A stretch of 64,000 nucleotides of DNA from Accumulibacter sp. (GCF_029255285.1 NZ_JAPUVI010000022.1:186001-250000); one strand, 5' to 3'; shown: positions 1 through 11,403, numbered from the stretch's first letter. Numbers and translations are program-made. The notes: a model not told the origin generated them from the letters alone.

Positions 1-1
1 A

Positions 2-877
2 GGCTCAGCAACCGTAGCCACGCTGGTACTCGTTCCACTCGATAACTTATCCTGGCGTACGTTTCAACCCTCGCAGATTCCACTCGGCGCCTGGGTGGCG
101 GAGGCGCATTTGGCATTGGCGGACCTTGCCCGCCGCTTGGTCCGCGGACCGCTCGGTTTTTGCCTCTCACTTTCCATCACTCAGGTCGACCCGCTGTTCG
201 CGCCGCGCGGCGAAGACCACGCTGACAGTCGAAGCAGTAACTATGTCGAAACAGGCTGGATCGACCTGGATGGCAACTTCGAGCAGTACTGGAGCGTGCG
301 AGGCAAGAATTTGCGCCAAAACGTGCGCAAGCAGAAGAGCAAGCTCGTCACCGAGGGAAGGACCGTCGAGATGCGCTCGCTGACTGATCCTTCGCACTTG
401 GCGCAAGCGGTCGAACGCTACGGCGCGCTCGAAAGTGCTGGCTGGAAAGGCCAACAGGGAACAGCGATCCATCGTGACAATGCGCAGGGGAAGTTTTACC
501 GGCGACTTCTGGAGGACGCGGCACGGCGTGGCGAGGCCGTCGTCTATGAATACCTGTTCGACGGGCAGGTTGTCGCCTCCAACCTTTGCCTGCAACGCAA
601 AGGTACACTGGTGGTTCTGAAGACGACCTACGATGAATCGATTGACTATTACTCGCCTGCCGTCCTGCTGCGGTACGATGAGTTGGCGTCCCTCTACCAC
701 GGAAAATCGGTTCGCCGGCTTGAGTACTACGGCCGTATGATGGACTGGCATACCAAGTGGACGGGTAACAAACGTCAGCTCTATCACCTGACGCTGTATC
801 GCTGGCCCCTTCTCAAACCGCTCGCCGAATGGCGTCGTCGCCGAACCGTGTCACCCACGGCGGCTCACGACCATTGA
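2..877 (+). CDS. GNAT/CelD-BcsL-like acyltransferase, 5' end outside window
   Basis: The reading frame is open from base 2, so the gene begins upstream; 291 residues are visible. The visible part resembles the Acetyltransf_6 (CelD/BcsL, FemAB-like double-GNAT) fold: the segment LRQNVRKQKSKL is followed by a conserved ESAGWKG block and the GKFYRRLLEDAARRGEAVVYE helix-strand unit, then a WTGNKRQLYHL end. Family members transfer acyl or aminoacyl groups during exopolysaccharide, cellulose or cell-wall assembly in the cytoplasm. The next gene, 450 bases on, is a membrane acyltransferase, which fits an exopolysaccharide modification cluster. The substrate cannot be told. The internal GTG at 95 is not a convincing start because the frame continues upstream of it. 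Confidence 0.7.
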   Translation, partial: GSATVATLVLVPLDNLSWRTFQPSQIPLGAWVAEAHLALADLARRLVRGPLGFCLSLSITQVDPLFAPRGEDHADSRSSNYVETGWIDLDGNFEQYWSVRGKNLRQNVRKQKSKLVTEGRTVEMRSLTDPSHLAQAVERYGALESAGWKGQQGTAIHRDNAQGKFYRRLLEDAARRGEAVVYEYLFDGQVVASNLCLQRKGTLVVLKTTYDESIDYYSPAVLLRYDELASLYHGKSVRRLEYYGRMMDWHTKWTGNKRQLYHLTLYRWPLLKPLAEWRRRRTVSPTAAHDH

Positions 878-1327
878 GCGACCTCCCGCGCCTACCGACC
901 CCAGAGCGACCAAACCGACCAGGGTCCGGACAGGCGTCGGCGTGCCGCCGGTAGACACAGGTGCCGCGGACGCTGATGCGCGATACCTGTGACGCTCGTC
1001 CGACCAGTGACCGCTTGGGCAAGCAACGGTGTCAATCGCCCAGGCACCGCGAAAGCACTGACGATTCTTTCACGCTCAGTACAGCTTTTCGCGTGTATCT
1101 TCCGGTCTGTATGGAGGAGCGTGGTCGAGCGGCAGGCACCGAAGCAATGAGCCGCCGTTCGCGGAAGACGGGCCCAGCGAAGCAAGCCGCGCTGGTGCGA
1201 GGGCATCGTCGAGTTGGATGCGCGACACGACCATCGACCCCAGCATCAACGCCACAGGCCGGCCAGTGATACGCTTGGCCGACCGAGTTTTTTCTACCTA
1301 GGGACTTGCGGGGAGGATCGAACGCGA
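878..1327. other. Intergenic stretch without a recognisable gene
   Basis: About 450 bases lie between the acetyltransferase and the acyltransferase-3 gene. Short overlapping frames on both strands show no family resemblance and no good ribosome-binding site. A GGGAGG at 1311-1316 is the likely Shine-Dalgarno of the next gene. I see no tRNA, terminator or repeat. Confidence 0.5.
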
Positions 1328-2386
1328 ATGATCGATCAGACTTCAAACTCAAGCAGGGCAGGCGCCGCATCCGGCAGCAACCGGCTCGTCGAAATCGACG
1401 CGCTGCGTGGGGTAGCGGCGCTGGCGGTAGTCCTGTTTCACTACACCACGCACTACGCGAGAGTCTTTGGGGCCGACCCGCCACCCTCGATTTCCGTGTC
1501 AGGGGGCCACTACGGCGTCAATCTGTTTTTCATCATCAGCGGCTTCGTGATTTTCATGACGCTAGACCGGACCGCGAAACCGATGGATTTTGTCGTCTCA
1601 CGATTCAGCCGCCTGTTTCCCGCCTATTGGGTAGCGATCGTCATGACCTTTTCGCTCACTCACCTGTTGGGCCTGCCGGGTAAGCTGGTCGACATCGGTG
1701 CCGCAGTCGGCAACCTGATCATGATTCACGGCCTGTTTCGCGTTCCCCATGTCGACGGGGTCTACTGGACACTGGAAGTGGAATTGTTGTTTTATTGTGG
1801 GATGCTCGCCCTCTTCCGGCTGCGCCGCCTCGACAGCATTCACTATGTCCTGCTCGGTCTATTGGCGGCACGACTGACCTACTTCGTGCTGGAAAAGGCC
1901 TTTGGCATCGATCTGTCATGGACGATCTACCGCCTCCTGATCCTCCGACATATCCCCTGGTTTGCGCTGGGCATATCGATATACCTTGCCACCCGACGAC
2001 GCGAGGGGGAATCCAGGCGTGCGCCAGCGTTGACCGCCGCCTGCGCAATCGTGACGCTGCTCATTGCCGAATCGGTCTTCGTCGGCATGCTGGCGGTGAT
2101 TCTCGCCGGCGCCGTCTTCCTTGCCGCAACCGCGCGTCTGTCGCCACTCCGGCATGCCGTTTTCGTCTGGTTGGGCGCCATCTCCTACCCACTGTACTTG
2201 CTCCACGAAAACATCGGCTGGAGCATTCAACTGCGCTTGCAGGCGCTCGGCGTGCCGATCGATCTCACCGTCGTGCTGGCCATGGCCACCAGCCTCACCC
2301 TGGCAACCGCTCTGACGCACTGGGTAGAGCAACCGGCCATGCGCTGGATTCGCGCTCGCTACCGCCGTCGACTGGCGCTGGCATGA
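1328..2386 (+). CDS. Acyltransferase 3 family integral membrane protein (OafA/NodX-like)
   Basis: This 352-residue protein probably O-acetylates (or otherwise acylates) a polysaccharide or lipid-linked sugar at the inner membrane. Near the N-terminus is the family hallmark, EIDALRGVAALAVVLFHY, containing the arginine and histidine of the acyltransferase-3 motif. Many hydrophobic segments follow, consistent with about ten membrane helices, and VYWTLEVELLFY is the second family landmark. The frame opens at 1214, but the ATG at 1328 is preferred: GGGAGG lies upstream and the 38 extra residues are hydrophilic and unlike the family. It ends about 165 bases before the TPR gene, on the same strand. 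The substrate is unknown; a role in exopolysaccharide decoration is inferred from context. Confidence 0.85.
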   Translation: MIDQTSNSSRAGAASGSNRLVEIDALRGVAALAVVLFHYTTHYARVFGADPPPSISVSGGHYGVNLFFIISGFVIFMTLDRTAKPMDFVVSRFSRLFPAYWVAIVMTFSLTHLLGLPGKLVDIGAAVGNLIMIHGLFRVPHVDGVYWTLEVELLFYCGMLALFRLRRLDSIHYVLLGLLAARLTYFVLEKAFGIDLSWTIYRLLILRHIPWFALGISIYLATRRREGESRRAPALTAACAIVTLLIAESVFVGMLAVILAGAVFLAATARLSPLRHAVFVWLGAISYPLYLLHENIGWSIQLRLQALGVPIDLTVVLAMATSLTLATALTHWVEQPAMRWIRARYRRRLALA

Positions 2387-2550
2387 TCCGAGTCGACCGC
2401 GCACCACGTCAAGACACACTGGCGGCGCGCTACGGCCGCTGTCTTGGCCGACAGGCGCAGCGCGGTCAAGCGGGTGAGAATAGGCAGGCCCCGCCGAAGC
2501 CGCGACGCTCGTCACAGTCCACCATCGACCCCCGCAAAGGAAACACAAGA

Positions 2551-3327
2551 ATGTTCACGCACTTCGAACGCCTGAAGTTTCTGTCAGCCACCACCACCCG
2601 GTGCTTCGTACTGGCTTTGGCGCTGATCGGTGCCGCCACGCGTGCTGGCGGGCAAGTCAAAGATGCGACAGCTGAAGAAATGGCCCTCCTCCCGTCCTAC
2701 TGCACCTATGTACAAGGCACCGGAAAGTACGAGACCCCTGAGGCCAAACGGTGGGCCGCACGCATGGGACCGGGCTTCTCCGCCATGCATCATTACTGCT
2801 GGGGACTGATGAACTGGCAACGTGCCATGCGCGGCAACATGCCGGCAAAAAATCGCGACTTCCTTCTCGGAACGGTGCGGCAGGACTACCTGTACGTCGT
2901 CAAGACGACCAGTAGCAACTTCATCATGCTGCCGGAAATCCATACCCGAATCGGCCAGGTGGAACTGCGCCTTTCGCTCTACCATGATGCCGAAAAGTCG
3001 TTTGCGCGCGCGCGCGCGCTCCGTCCGGACTACTGGCCGGCCTATTCCTACTGGGCGGACTTTCTGATCACCGCCGGCAAGAAAGCCGAAGCCAAGCAGC
3101 TGGTGAAAGCCGGCCTGGAGTACAGCCCCGGATCACGCATGTTGCGCGACCAGTATCGCTTGCTGGGTGGGAATTTTTCCGAGATCGTTCAGAAGACCGC
3201 ACCAGCAAGAGCCGGTGCGGAATCGGGGATAGCCGATCCGGCACTAGAGGCGACGGCTCCCGACGCCAACGAGAACTCGGCCGCAACCGAAGCTCCCGAC
3301 GAAGCGCTGATCGGCGATATCGACTAG
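2551..3327 (+). CDS. Secreted tetratricopeptide-repeat protein
   Basis: The frame is open from 1795, overlapping the acyltransferase gene, but the real start is the ATG at 2551 with AAAGGA just upstream, giving 258 residues. Residues 1-34 look like a Sec signal peptide: basic start, hydrophobic LALALIGAATRAG, then a short processing region. Residues about 120-205 form TPR-like helix pairs (RIGQVELRLSLYHDAEKSFARARAL, then YWPAYSYWADFLITAGKKAEA). The last 40 residues are acidic and low-complexity. TPRs mediate protein-protein contacts; a periplasmic scaffold for polysaccharide or matrix export is plausible from the neighbours but not shown. Before residue 120 there are conserved-looking Cys and Trp residues (YCTYV, YCWGLMNW) that I cannot assign. 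Confidence 0.7.
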   Translation: MFTHFERLKFLSATTTRCFVLALALIGAATRAGGQVKDATAEEMALLPSYCTYVQGTGKYETPEAKRWAARMGPGFSAMHHYCWGLMNWQRAMRGNMPAKNRDFLLGTVRQDYLYVVKTTSSNFIMLPEIHTRIGQVELRLSLYHDAEKSFARARALRPDYWPAYSYWADFLITAGKKAEAKQLVKAGLEYSPGSRMLRDQYRLLGGNFSEIVQKTAPARAGAESGIADPALEATAPDANENSAATEAPDEALIGDID

Positions 3328-3423
3328 ACTGGCCGCCGCGTGCTCGCGTCGTGTGGCCGACAGTGCGTAGCGGCGTGATAGCATCAATCGCAACTTTGGT
3401 GTTGCTTGGCTACGCGCCGCTGC

Positions 3424-6400
3424 TCAGCGAGCTTCACCCCAGGGAGTTGGCTTGCCGAAGAAGTAGCCCTGCCCATAATCCACACCAAGGTTGCAAAGAC
3501 GTTCGGCAATCGCTGCGTTACACACGTACTCGGCAACGGTCCGGATACCCATGGCGTGGCTCATCTGGTTGATGGCAGCGACCAGAGCATCGTCCCGCGT
3601 GTTCTCACACATGTCTTTGACGAAGCTGCCGTCGATCTTGAGGTAGTCGACCGGCAGCGTCTTGAGGTAATGGAAAGACGATAGCCCGCTGCCGAAGTCA
3701 TCGAGCGCCAATTGACAACCGTGCCGCTGAAGCGCCGCCATCAGTTCGAGAGCTGGCCCGAGATTCTGAATGGCCGCCGTTTCGGTAATTTCGAAGCAAG
3801 CCATATGGGCCGGGAAAGCATGCTCCGCGAACTGTCCTTCGATGAAATCGAGAAGGCTTTCGTCGCTCAGCGAGTTGCCCGACAGGTTGATCGCCAGCTT
3901 GGCACCGGCCACTCCGACGCCCTTGGCGTACTCCTTGAAAGCCGTCTGAATCACCCAGCGATCAATGGCTCCCATCAGGCTATAACGTTCCGCCGCCGGG
4001 ATGAAGGCCGCCGGCAATACCAGTTCGCCTTGGCGCTGCGCATTGCCTTGATGAGCGACCCGCAACAGGGCTTCGTAGCGAACGGTCTGAAAATCCGGAC
4101 CCGGCAAGGCGACGATCGGTTGATAGTGAAGCCGGAACAACCCCTGTTCGAGGGCGTCTCTCAGGCCCGCCGCACCAAGAATTTCGCTATGGCGCTGGGT
4201 ACTTTGGTTGTCGGTTCTCTGGTAGACGTGTACGCGGTTACGGCCCAGTTCCTTGGCCGTATAGCAGGCGACGTCCGCCTCGCTCAGCAACTGTACGGTG
4301 TCCTGCGTCTCGGCGGTTATCGGCACCAAGCCAATGCTGACGCCAATCTGGTAGCTCCGTCCCTGCCAGTAGAAGCGGTGCTCATGAACCGTGCGCACCA
4401 CCGACTGAGCAATCACGTAGGCCCGCTCAAGCGGACAGTTCTCCTGAAGGAGAGCGAACTCGTCGCCGCCGATCCGCGCCAAGGTATCCGTCTCGCGGAA
4501 CATGCCGGCCAGAATGGTGTTGATCTGCTGCAGTAGTTCATCGCCAGCGGCATGGCCAGCCGTATCGTTGACCACTTTGAACTGGTCGAGGTCAAGGTAA
4601 CACAGCACATGCCGCGCGCCGTCGTAGCGCGCGCTCTTGACGGCCCGCTGCAAGCGCCGCTCGAATTCCGGCCGATTGATCAGGCCGGTCAAGGCGTCGT
4701 GAGTTGCGTCGTAGGCCAACTGACGGGCAAGCCGACGGGTTTCGGTGACGTTGTGAAAGACCAGAATGGCCCCCATCAAGCGGTTGTCGCGCCCGCGTAT
4801 CGGTGCGACGGAATCGTCGATGTCGTATTCCCGACCATCGCGGGCGACCAGCACGGAATGGCTGGCCAAGCTGACGATTCTTCCTTCCTGCAGACAACGT
4901 CTGACCGGGTCGGCTGCCGGCTGACGAGATTGATCATTGACAATCCGGAACACTTCGTGCGAACAGCGACCCCTCGCTTCGGCCAGTGCCCAGCCGGTAA
5001 GCGCCTCCGCCACCGGATTGAGGTAATCGATACAGCCTGCCGCATCAGTCGTAATCACCGCATCGCCGATCGAATGCAGAGTCACCAGCGCGCGTTCCTT
5101 CGCTTCGAACAAGGCGTGCTCAACACGTTTACGTTCCGTAATCTCGATACTGACGCCGATCAGTTGTTCGACCGAGCCGTCATCGCTCCGGATCGGCGCC
5201 TTGATCGTATGGAACCAACGCATCTCGCCGCCGCGATCGACGAACCTGATCTCCCGCTCGACCCGACGCCGCCTGCCGTCAAGAATCGCTTGATCATCCT
5301 CGCGCAGCGTCTTCAGAAGGTCCGGGTCAGTCACAAAATCTGGCAAGGCGTGACCGACCATTTGCCCCGGCGTCCGGTCGAAACTGACTGCCAGGCTGCG
5401 ATTGGCAAGCTGAATCGTTCCTTGTCGGTCAAGGACGAATATGAAGTGTGGATTGGCGTCGATGACAGTTCTGAGAAACGCCCGCTGCTGCTCGATTTCC
5501 CGCTGCGCGAGCAGGAGTCGCTCGACCAGCCTGACGTTACGGAAACAGGCGGCGATGCTGCCGACGAAAACGTTCAGCAAACTGCGGTCGAGCGTCTCCA
5601 GAACCTGCCCGGAATCCAGGAAGATGGCTGCTTCCTGGTGCGGCGACGCGTTCAAGTAGAGGACGGCGTAGTCGCCGCCGAAGACGTGCTGGCGGCGTGT
5701 CATGCTGGTCAGGATGGCGGAAACGATACGCTGCTCCGGCAAGGCTTCCAGCGGCCGCGCGATGAAACCAGCGTGACGACCGGCGGCACCGACGACATAA
5801 CAGTGTTCACCGTCGCCACCCAGTGGGGAACCCTTCTGCGTGCACACGATGCCGTCCACCGGTAGTTTGAGCAGCGCCGCGAGTTGGGTGAGAACTCCCT
5901 CAGCCAGATTGGCGATGGCGTGCTCCTCCATCAAGTCGGCCGCCGCCCGAACGATCAGTTCGAGGCCACGCCGATGCTCGGCAATGGCGTGTAGCTGCTG
6001 ATACGAGCGCAACGCCGAACTGACCGTCGTGATCAGGCGAGTGTGGGTCAACTCACCCTTGGTACGATAATCGTTGATGTCGTATTCCTGGATAACGGTC
6101 AACTCGGGCGCATAACCCGGCTCGCCAGTGCGCAGAATCAGTCGGCACTCCGCTAGACCCAGTTCGTCGCGAATATAGCCGACCAAGTCGAGACCGGCCT
6201 GCGCGGTCTCCATGACGACATCGAGCAACGCCACGGCAACATCTGGATGGACGTCCAGTTGCCGCCGCGCCTCACCACCACTGTGAGCATGTAGTAGGTG
6301 CAGCGGGCGACCAAAGACACGCAGATCGCTAAGAACGAAACGCGTCACACTGTGCACCTCGGGGTCGTCGTCCACCACCAGCACCTTCCAAGGCAAAGGA

Positions 6401-6465
6401 CCCGTTGAGGGCAGCGTGTCGGGTGGCTCGGTGTCGTCCGTCCAGCGGAGCAGTTCGTCGTTCAT
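3424..6465 (-). CDS. Response regulator with REC-DUF3369-PAS-PAS-GGDEF-EAL domains
   Basis: This 1013-residue cytoplasmic protein controls cyclic-di-GMP. In order it has a receiver domain (about 25-150; acidic triad around residue 33 and phospho-acceptor Asp82 in ALLDVVMET), a DUF3369-type GAF-like domain (about 155-330), two PAS domains (about 340-455 and 465-585), a diguanylate cyclase domain (intact GGDEF at 666-670) and a phosphodiesterase domain (intact EAL at 798-800, with DDFGSG later). Both catalytic signatures are complete, so either activity, or a switch between them, is possible. No histidine kinase gene lies next to it, so the partner kinase must be elsewhere. It converges on the TPR gene and sits downstream of tRNA-Pro, separated from it by a terminator. 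The ATG is preceded by GGAAG. Confidence 0.93.
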   Translation of the reverse strand: MNDELLRWTDDTEPPDTLPSTGPLPWKVLVVDDDPEVHSVTRFVLSDLRVFGRPLHLLHAHSGGEARRQLDVHPDVAVALLDVVMETAQAGLDLVGYIRDELGLAECRLILRTGEPGYAPELTVIQEYDINDYRTKGELTHTRLITTVSSALRSYQQLHAIAEHRRGLELIVRAAADLMEEHAIANLAEGVLTQLAALLKLPVDGIVCTQKGSPLGGDGEHCYVVGAAGRHAGFIARPLEALPEQRIVSAILTSMTRRQHVFGGDYAVLYLNASPHQEAAIFLDSGQVLETLDRSLLNVFVGSIAACFRNVRLVERLLLAQREIEQQRAFLRTVIDANPHFIFVLDRQGTIQLANRSLAVSFDRTPGQMVGHALPDFVTDPDLLKTLREDDQAILDGRRRRVEREIRFVDRGGEMRWFHTIKAPIRSDDGSVEQLIGVSIEITERKRVEHALFEAKERALVTLHSIGDAVITTDAAGCIDYLNPVAEALTGWALAEARGRCSHEVFRIVNDQSRQPAADPVRRCLQEGRIVSLASHSVLVARDGREYDIDDSVAPIRGRDNRLMGAILVFHNVTETRRLARQLAYDATHDALTGLINRPEFERRLQRAVKSARYDGARHVLCYLDLDQFKVVNDTAGHAAGDELLQQINTILAGMFRETDTLARIGGDEFALLQENCPLERAYVIAQSVVRTVHEHRFYWQGRSYQIGVSIGLVPITAETQDTVQLLSEADVACYTAKELGRNRVHVYQRTDNQSTQRHSEILGAAGLRDALEQGLFRLHYQPIVALPGPDFQTVRYEALLRVAHQGNAQRQGELVLPAAFIPAAERYSLMGAIDRWVIQTAFKEYAKGVGVAGAKLAINLSGNSLSDESLLDFIEGQFAEHAFPAHMACFEITETAAIQNLGPALELMAALQRHGCQLALDDFGSGLSSFHYLKTLPVDYLKIDGSFVKDMCENTRDDALVAAINQMSHAMGIRTVAEYVCNAAIAERLCNLGVDYGQGYFFGKPTPWGEAR

Positions 6466-6542
6466 ACGAGGTCTTCCAAGGCAGGGCGATCGTACTCCAC
6501 GGCAGGATCAGGGAAAAGGCAGACCCGCGTCAAGGACGAAAG

Positions 6543-6570
6543 AAAAAAGCCAACCCTAAAGGGTTGGCTT
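6543..6570 (-). terminator. Rho-independent terminator after tRNA-Pro
   Basis: A near-perfect hairpin (AAGCCAACCCT paired with AGGGTTGGCTT, two-base loop) is followed on the minus strand by a run of six T (the A-run at 6543-6548). It lies about 15 bases past the tRNA-Pro 3' end and should end the tRNA transcript before the GGDEF/EAL gene. Confidence 0.88.
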
Positions 6571-6585
6571 CTGTCTGCATTTCAG

Positions 6586-6662
6586 TGGTCGGGGCGCCGG
6601 GATTCGAACTCGGGACCCCTTGCACCCCATGCAAGTGCGCTACCAGGCTGCGCCACGCCCCG
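6586..6662 (-). tRNA. tRNA-Pro (anticodon GGG)
   Basis: On the minus strand a 77-base cloverleaf is visible: acceptor stem CGGGGCG/CGCCCCG, discriminator A, an encoded CCA end, a TTCGAATC T-loop and an anticodon stem CTTGC/GCAAG around the loop ATGGGGT, which gives anticodon GGG. A TATAAT hexamer lies 11 bases upstream and a rho-independent terminator follows, so it is a single-gene unit. Confidence 0.96.
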
Positions 6663-6673
6663 ACGAGTTATCA

Positions 6674-6679
6674 ATTATA
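6674..6679 (-). promoter_or_regulatory. -10 element for tRNA-Pro
   Basis: TATAAT on the minus strand, eleven bases before the mature tRNA 5' end, matches the sigma-70 -10 consensus exactly. No good -35 hexamer is seen at 16-18 bases. Confidence 0.5.
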
Positions 6680-6923
6680 GCCGAAACGTAGGCAGAGGTG
6701 GCTCTGCTTGTTAGGAGGAAAAACCTGCTTTGACAAGCGCGGAGTCTTGTCCGTAGGGCGATGGGGAGACAGCGCGCAGGATTGCGCTCGAGGGAATCGA
6801 AGCGGGGACTCTGCCTCTCGGTGCACGCTCCATGTTGACTGGCCGCCACGACAGACGTACTGGAGAGGGGGTAGACGCGACGCGCTTTCCCCCCGGTCCG
6901 CTACGACACCGTGAACAAGCGCC

Positions 6924-9338
6924 TCAATGCGTGATCACCACCTGTGCGCTAGCGCCCTCGGCGGCAGTCACCGCGGGTCCCGCGAGCGAATCGGTCGGAC
7001 AAGGCTCCGGCCTGCGCTCAAGCGCCAGCTCGAGAACCCGATCAATCCACCGGACCGGAACAATTTCCAGTTTGTTCTTGATATTGTCAGGAATCTCGGC
7101 CAAGTCACGGACGTTCTCCTCCGGTATCAACACCCTGGCCAAGCCACCACGGACCGCCGCCAGGAGCTTTTCCTTGAGCCCGCCAATCGGCAAGACCTCT
7201 CCGCGCAGAGTTATCTCGCCGGTCATGGCGACATCGCAGCACACCGGAATGCCAGTCAGCACCGAAACCAGAGCGGTGCAAATACCGACTCCAGCCGAAG
7301 GTCCGTCCTTCGGGATAGCGCCTTCCGGAAGGTGAATATGAATGTCACTCTTCTGATAGAAATCGTGGTCTATGCCCAGCGACTGAGCACGCTTACGCAC
7401 CACCGACAGCGCCGCCTGGACCGACTCCTGCATCACCTCGCCGAGTTTGCCCGTTGTCGTCGTTTTGCCCTTGCCAGGCAACACCACCGCCTCGATGGTC
7501 AGCAGTTCGCCGCCGACTTCTGTCCACGCCAGACCCGTCACCTGTCCGACCTGGTTCTCGCGCTCGGCGACGCCGAAGCTGTACCGTCGAACACCGAGGA
7601 ACTTGTCGAGATTGCGCGCGCTGACCGCCATTTTCGTCTGACTCTTCTTGAGCAACAGCGTCTTCACTACTTTGCGGCAGATCTTGGAGATGTCGCGTTC
7701 GAGCGATCGTACCCCCGCCTCACGCGTGTAGTAGCGGACGATGTCGCGCAGCGCGCTTTCGGCCACCGTCAGTTCCGTTGTCTTCAGCCCATTGTTCTTC
7801 ATCTGCTTGGGCAGGAGGTAGCGCTGGGCGATATTGACCTTTTCGTCCTCCGTGTATCCCGAAAGCCGAATCACTTCCATGCGATCGAGCAGCGGCGCGG
7901 GGATGTTCAGGGTATTCGCCGTGGCCACGAACATGATCTCGGACAAGTCGTATTCGACTTCCACGTAGTGGTCGACAAAGGTTGAGTTTTGTTCCGGGTC
8001 AAGCACTTCGAGTAAGGCCGAACTCGGATCGCCACGGAAATCCTGCCCCATCTTATCGACTTCGTCGAGCAGGAACAGTGGATTCTTGACGCCAATCTTG
8101 CTCATGTTCTGCAAAATCTTGCCTGGCATCGAGCCGATGTAAGTTCGGCGATGGCCGCGAATTTCGGCCTCGTCACGCACCCCGCCCAGGCTCATGCGGA
8201 CGAACTTGCGGCCCGTGGCGCGTGCTATCGACTGTCCAAGCGAGGTCTTGCCCACTCCAGGCGGACCCACCAGACAAAGAATCGGCGCCTTCAGCCGATC
8301 GACCCGCTGCTGTACGGCGAGGTACTCGATGATGCGCTCCTTGACTTTTTCTAGTCCCCAGTGGTCGGCGTCGAGAATTTTTCCGGCCGCCGCCAAGTCC
8401 TTGCTGGTTCGTGTACGCTTCCGCCAAGGTAGGCCGCTCAGCGTTTCGATGAAATTGCGCACGACCGTCGCCTCGGCCGACATCGGCGACATCAAGCGGA
8501 GCTTCCTGAGTTCCGACTCGGCTTTGGCGAGGCCTTCCTTGCTCATGCCTGCCGCCTTGACCTTTTTCTCGAGTTCATCGAGATCGGCCCCCTCCTCGCC
8601 TTCTCCAAGTTCCTTCTGAATTGCCTTGACCTGCTCGTTCAGGTAGTACTCGCGCTGGCTCTTCTCCATTTGCCGCTTCACGCGACCGCGGATTCGTTTT
8701 TCCACCTGCAGGATATCGATCTCGGCTTCGAGTTGGGTCAGCAGACGTTCGATGCGCGCACGGATATCGAACATCTCGAGAATTTCCTGCTTCTGCTCAA
8801 GCTTCAGCGGCAAGTGCGCGGCGATCGTATCGGCCAGACGACCCGCCTCCTCGATGCCAGCGATCGAGGTCAGGATCTCCGGTGGAATCTTCTTGTTGAG
8901 CTTGACGTATTGATCGAACTGAGCGATGACCGCACGGCGCAGGGCTTCAACTTCATGGTTGACGCCATCCTCCGCAGCAATCGGACGAGCACGTGCAAAA
9001 AACATCTCGTCGCGCGCCTCAATTGCCTCGAGACGCGCTCGCTGCGCACCTTCGACGAGCACCTTGACCGTCCCATCGGGCAGTTTCAGCATCTGCAGGA
9101 TGTTCGCCACACAGCCAACGACGTACAGGTCGTCTCCTTCGGGATCATCCTTGACAGCCGATTTCTGCGCGACAAGCAATATGCTCTTGCCGACTTCCAT
9201 GGCGACTTCGAGGGCTTTGATCGATTTCGGCCGCCCGACAAACAATGGAATCACCATGTGCGGGAAGACCACTACGTCGCGCAACGGCAACAGCGGCAGT
9301 TCGACTGGCTCAGTAGCCAGCTTGGGGGTTGCAGACAT
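6924..9338 (-). CDS. lon: ATP-dependent protease Lon
   Basis: Lon is the cytoplasmic AAA+ serine protease that degrades misfolded and regulatory proteins. The 804 residues contain the substrate-binding N-domain (starting [22 protein letters not shown]), a coiled-coil middle, the AAA+ module with Walker A GPPGVGKT and FLLDEVDKM, and the protease domain with the PKDGPSAG motif. The nucleophile is Ser681 and the dyad lysine, in GGLKEK, is Lys724, the same 43-residue spacing as in Escherichia coli Lon. It ends the tig-clpP-clpX-lon cluster, about 80 bases after clpX. The ATG has an AAAGGG ribosome-binding site. The length is normal for the family. Confidence 0.98.
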   Translation of the reverse strand: MSATPKLATEPVELPLLPLRDVVVFPHMVIPLFVGRPKSIKALEVAMEVGKSILLVAQKSAVKDDPEGDDLYVVGCVANILQMLKLPDGTVKVLVEGAQRARLEAIEARDEMFFARARPIAAEDGVNHEVEALRRAVIAQFDQYVKLNKKIPPEILTSIAGIEEAGRLADTIAAHLPLKLEQKQEILEMFDIRARIERLLTQLEAEIDILQVEKRIRGRVKRQMEKSQREYYLNEQVKAIQKELGEGEEGADLDELEKKVKAAGMSKEGLAKAESELRKLRLMSPMSAEATVVRNFIETLSGLPWRKRTRTSKDLAAAGKILDADHWGLEKVKERIIEYLAVQQRVDRLKAPILCLVGPPGVGKTSLGQSIARATGRKFVRMSLGGVRDEAEIRGHRRTYIGSMPGKILQNMSKIGVKNPLFLLDEVDKMGQDFRGDPSSALLEVLDPEQNSTFVDHYVEVEYDLSEIMFVATANTLNIPAPLLDRMEVIRLSGYTEDEKVNIAQRYLLPKQMKNNGLKTTELTVAESALRDIVRYYTREAGVRSLERDISKICRKVVKTLLLKKSQTKMAVSARNLDKFLGVRRYSFGVAERENQVGQVTGLAWTEVGGELLTIEAVVLPGKGKTTTTGKLGEVMQESVQAALSVVRKRAQSLGIDHDFYQKSDIHIHLPEGAIPKDGPSAGVGICTALVSVLTGIPVCCDVAMTGEITLRGEVLPIGGLKEKLLAAVRGGLARVLIPEENVRDLAEIPDNIKNKLEIVPVRWIDRVLELALERRPEPCPTDSLAGPAVTAAEGASAQVVITH

Positions 9339-9421
9339 CGATTGTGCCCTTTAGGTAATAGTCGATAGCCACAGATGGTGGCATGGACCAGTATTTCAAG
9401 CCGCGCGGCGCGGCTAGCACA

Positions 9422-10690
9422 TCAGTTGCCGCCAGAAACCTTCGGCTGACCAGAGTAAATCAGAAGGGGTTGAGCATCACCCACGATTACGTTCTCGTCG
9501 ACTATCACTTCTGAGACATTCTCCATTCCTGGAAGTTCGTACATCGTGTCGAGCAACACGGACTCGATGATCGAACGTAGGCCACGCGCGCCGGTCTTCC
9601 GCTCGAGAGCTTTCCGGGCAATCGCCATCATTGCCGCCTGACGTATTTCGAGCGCCACTCCCTCCATCCCGAACAGTTTCTGATACTGTTTGACTAGCGC
9701 ATTCTTTGGCTCGACGAGGATCTGCACCAATGCCGCCGCCGACAGTTCCTCGAGCGTGGCAATCACCGGCAGCCGACCGATGAGTTCCGGAATCAATCCG
9801 AACTTGATGAGGTCTTCCGGCTCGACGCTACGTAGCACGTCACCGATCGCTTTTCGGTTGTCTTTGCTCTTGACTTCGGCGCCAAAGCCGATACCTCCAC
9901 GATCCGAGCGATTGCGAATGACCTTCTCGAGACCGTCGAACGCGCCACCGCAAATGAACAGAATGTTCGTCGTGTCTACTTGTACGAAGTCCTGATTCGG
10001 GTGCTTTCGCCCGCCTTGTGGTGGTACCGACGCGACCGTCCCTTCGATCAGCTTGAGCAGCGCCTGTTGCACGCCTTCGCCCGAGACGTCACGGGTGATC
10101 GAGGGATTGTCGGACTTGCGCGAGATCTTGTCGATTTCGTCGATATAGACGATCCCGCGCTGCGCTTTCTCGGTATCGTAATCCGCTTTCTGAAGCAACT
10201 TCTGAATGATGTTCTCGACGTCCTCACCGACGTAACCCGCTTCGGTCAGAGTCGTTGCGTCAGCCATCACAAAAGGCACGTCGAGCATTCGGGCCAGCGT
10301 CTGCGCGAGCAGAGTCTTACCCGATCCAGTGGGCCCAATGAGCAGGATGTTGCTCTTGGCCAGCTCGACCTCTTCACTGCTACGGCCGTAGTGACGCAGC
10401 CTCTTGTAGTGGTTATACACCGCCACCGACAGAATCCGCTTCGCTTGGTCCTGGCCGATCACGTACTGGTCAAGCAACGCCGAGATCTCTCTCGGCGTCG
10501 GCAGATCCGTTTTCGCGCCTTTGCCCTGGTCGCCGGCGATCTCGTCGCGAACAATATCGTTGCAGAGCTCGATGCACTCGTCGCAGATGAAGACCGACGG
10601 CCCAGCGATCAGTTTCTTCACCTCATGCTGACTCTTGCCACAGAACGAGCAGTAGAGCAGTTTCTCACTGCCACCCTTCTTTTCCGTCAT
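9422..10690 (-). CDS. clpX: ClpXP protease ATP-binding subunit ClpX
   Basis: ClpX is the hexameric AAA+ unfoldase that feeds substrates into ClpP. The 422 residues start with the four-cysteine zinc-binding domain (CSFCGKS and CDECIELC), then Walker A GPTGSGKT, Walker [11 protein letters not shown] and the C-terminal small domain. The KHPNQDF and IGFGAEV pore and ClpP-contact regions match the family. It lies about 50 bases downstream of clpP on the same strand, the usual operon order. Confidence 0.98.
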   Translation of the reverse strand: MTEKKGGSEKLLYCSFCGKSQHEVKKLIAGPSVFICDECIELCNDIVRDEIAGDQGKGAKTDLPTPREISALLDQYVIGQDQAKRILSVAVYNHYKRLRHYGRSSEEVELAKSNILLIGPTGSGKTLLAQTLARMLDVPFVMADATTLTEAGYVGEDVENIIQKLLQKADYDTEKAQRGIVYIDEIDKISRKSDNPSITRDVSGEGVQQALLKLIEGTVASVPPQGGRKHPNQDFVQVDTTNILFICGGAFDGLEKVIRNRSDRGGIGFGAEVKSKDNRKAIGDVLRSVEPEDLIKFGLIPELIGRLPVIATLEELSAAALVQILVEPKNALVKQYQKLFGMEGVALEIRQAAMMAIARKALERKTGARGLRSIIESVLLDTMYELPGMENVSEVIVDENVIVGDAQPLLIYSGQPKVSGGN

Positions 10691-10741
10691 GCCAACACCT
10701 ACCTTCTTCTCAAGCCGAATGGAAGCCCGCCGGAAGCAAAA

Positions 10742-11371
10742 TCAAATCGCCTCTCGATTGGCCAGCACCTTGTCGATTAGACCGTATTCTGCCGCTTCCT
10801 GCGCCGAAAGGAAATTGTCGCGATCCGTGTCACGTTCAATACGTTCGATCGCCTGCCCGGTATGGTGAGCCATCAATTCGTTGAGCTTGGCGCGCAAGGA
10901 AAGGATTTCCTTGGCGTGAATCGCGATGTCCGAAGCCTGGCCCTGAAATCCCCCCATCGGCTGATGAATCATCACCCGCGAGTTGGGTAGCGCAAAACGC
11001 TTGCCGCGCGTACCCGCTGCCAGCAGGAAAGCGCCCATCGAGCAGGCCTGGCCCATGCATAGCGTCGACACGTCGGGTTTGATGAACTGCATCGTGTCAT
11101 AAATCGAGAGGCCGGCCGATACCGCGCCGCCCGGCGAGTTGATGTAGAAGTGAATGTCCTTGTCCGGGTTTTCCGCCTCCAGAAAGAGGAACTGCGCCAC
11201 CACGAGATTGGCCGTCACGTCATTGACCGGTCCGATCAGGAAAACGACTCTTTCCTTTAGCAGTCGCGAGTAGATGTCGTACGCGCGCTCGCCGCGGCCG
11301 CTCTGCTCGACGACCATCGGGACCAAGCCCAGTGCCTGTGGATTCCAACTTCTGCTACGCTCGCCACCCAT
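10742..11371 (-). CDS. clpP: ATP-dependent Clp protease proteolytic subunit ClpP
   Basis: ClpP forms the tetradecameric peptidase chamber used by ClpX (and ClpA). The catalytic serine lies in [15 protein letters not shown], the histidine in [10 protein letters not shown] and the aspartate in [10 protein letters not shown]. The frame is open 105 bases further upstream, but the ATG at 11371 gives the standard length of 209 residues and has GAGGGA eight bases before it. The residue before the serine is Cys where Ala is common; this should not affect catalysis. It sits between tig and clpX. Confidence 0.97.
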   Translation of the reverse strand: MGGERSRSWNPQALGLVPMVVEQSGRGERAYDIYSRLLKERVVFLIGPVNDVTANLVVAQFLFLEAENPDKDIHFYINSPGGAVSAGLSIYDTMQFIKPDVSTLCMGQACSMGAFLLAAGTRGKRFALPNSRVMIHQPMGGFQGQASDIAIHAKEILSLRAKLNELMAHHTGQAIERIERDTDRDNFLSAQEAAEYGLIDKVLANREAI

Positions 11372-11403
11372 ATTGCGTCCCTCTTTCCGAAAATACCGTC
11401 TGT

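Noticed and set aside
1795-2550. Upstream extension of the TPR protein
   Set aside because: It overlaps the acyltransferase gene; the signal peptide and ribosome-binding site start at 2551.
4552-5865. A 437-codon plus-strand frame inside the GGDEF/EAL gene
   Set aside because: The opposite strand encodes clear REC, PAS, GGDEF and EAL domains.
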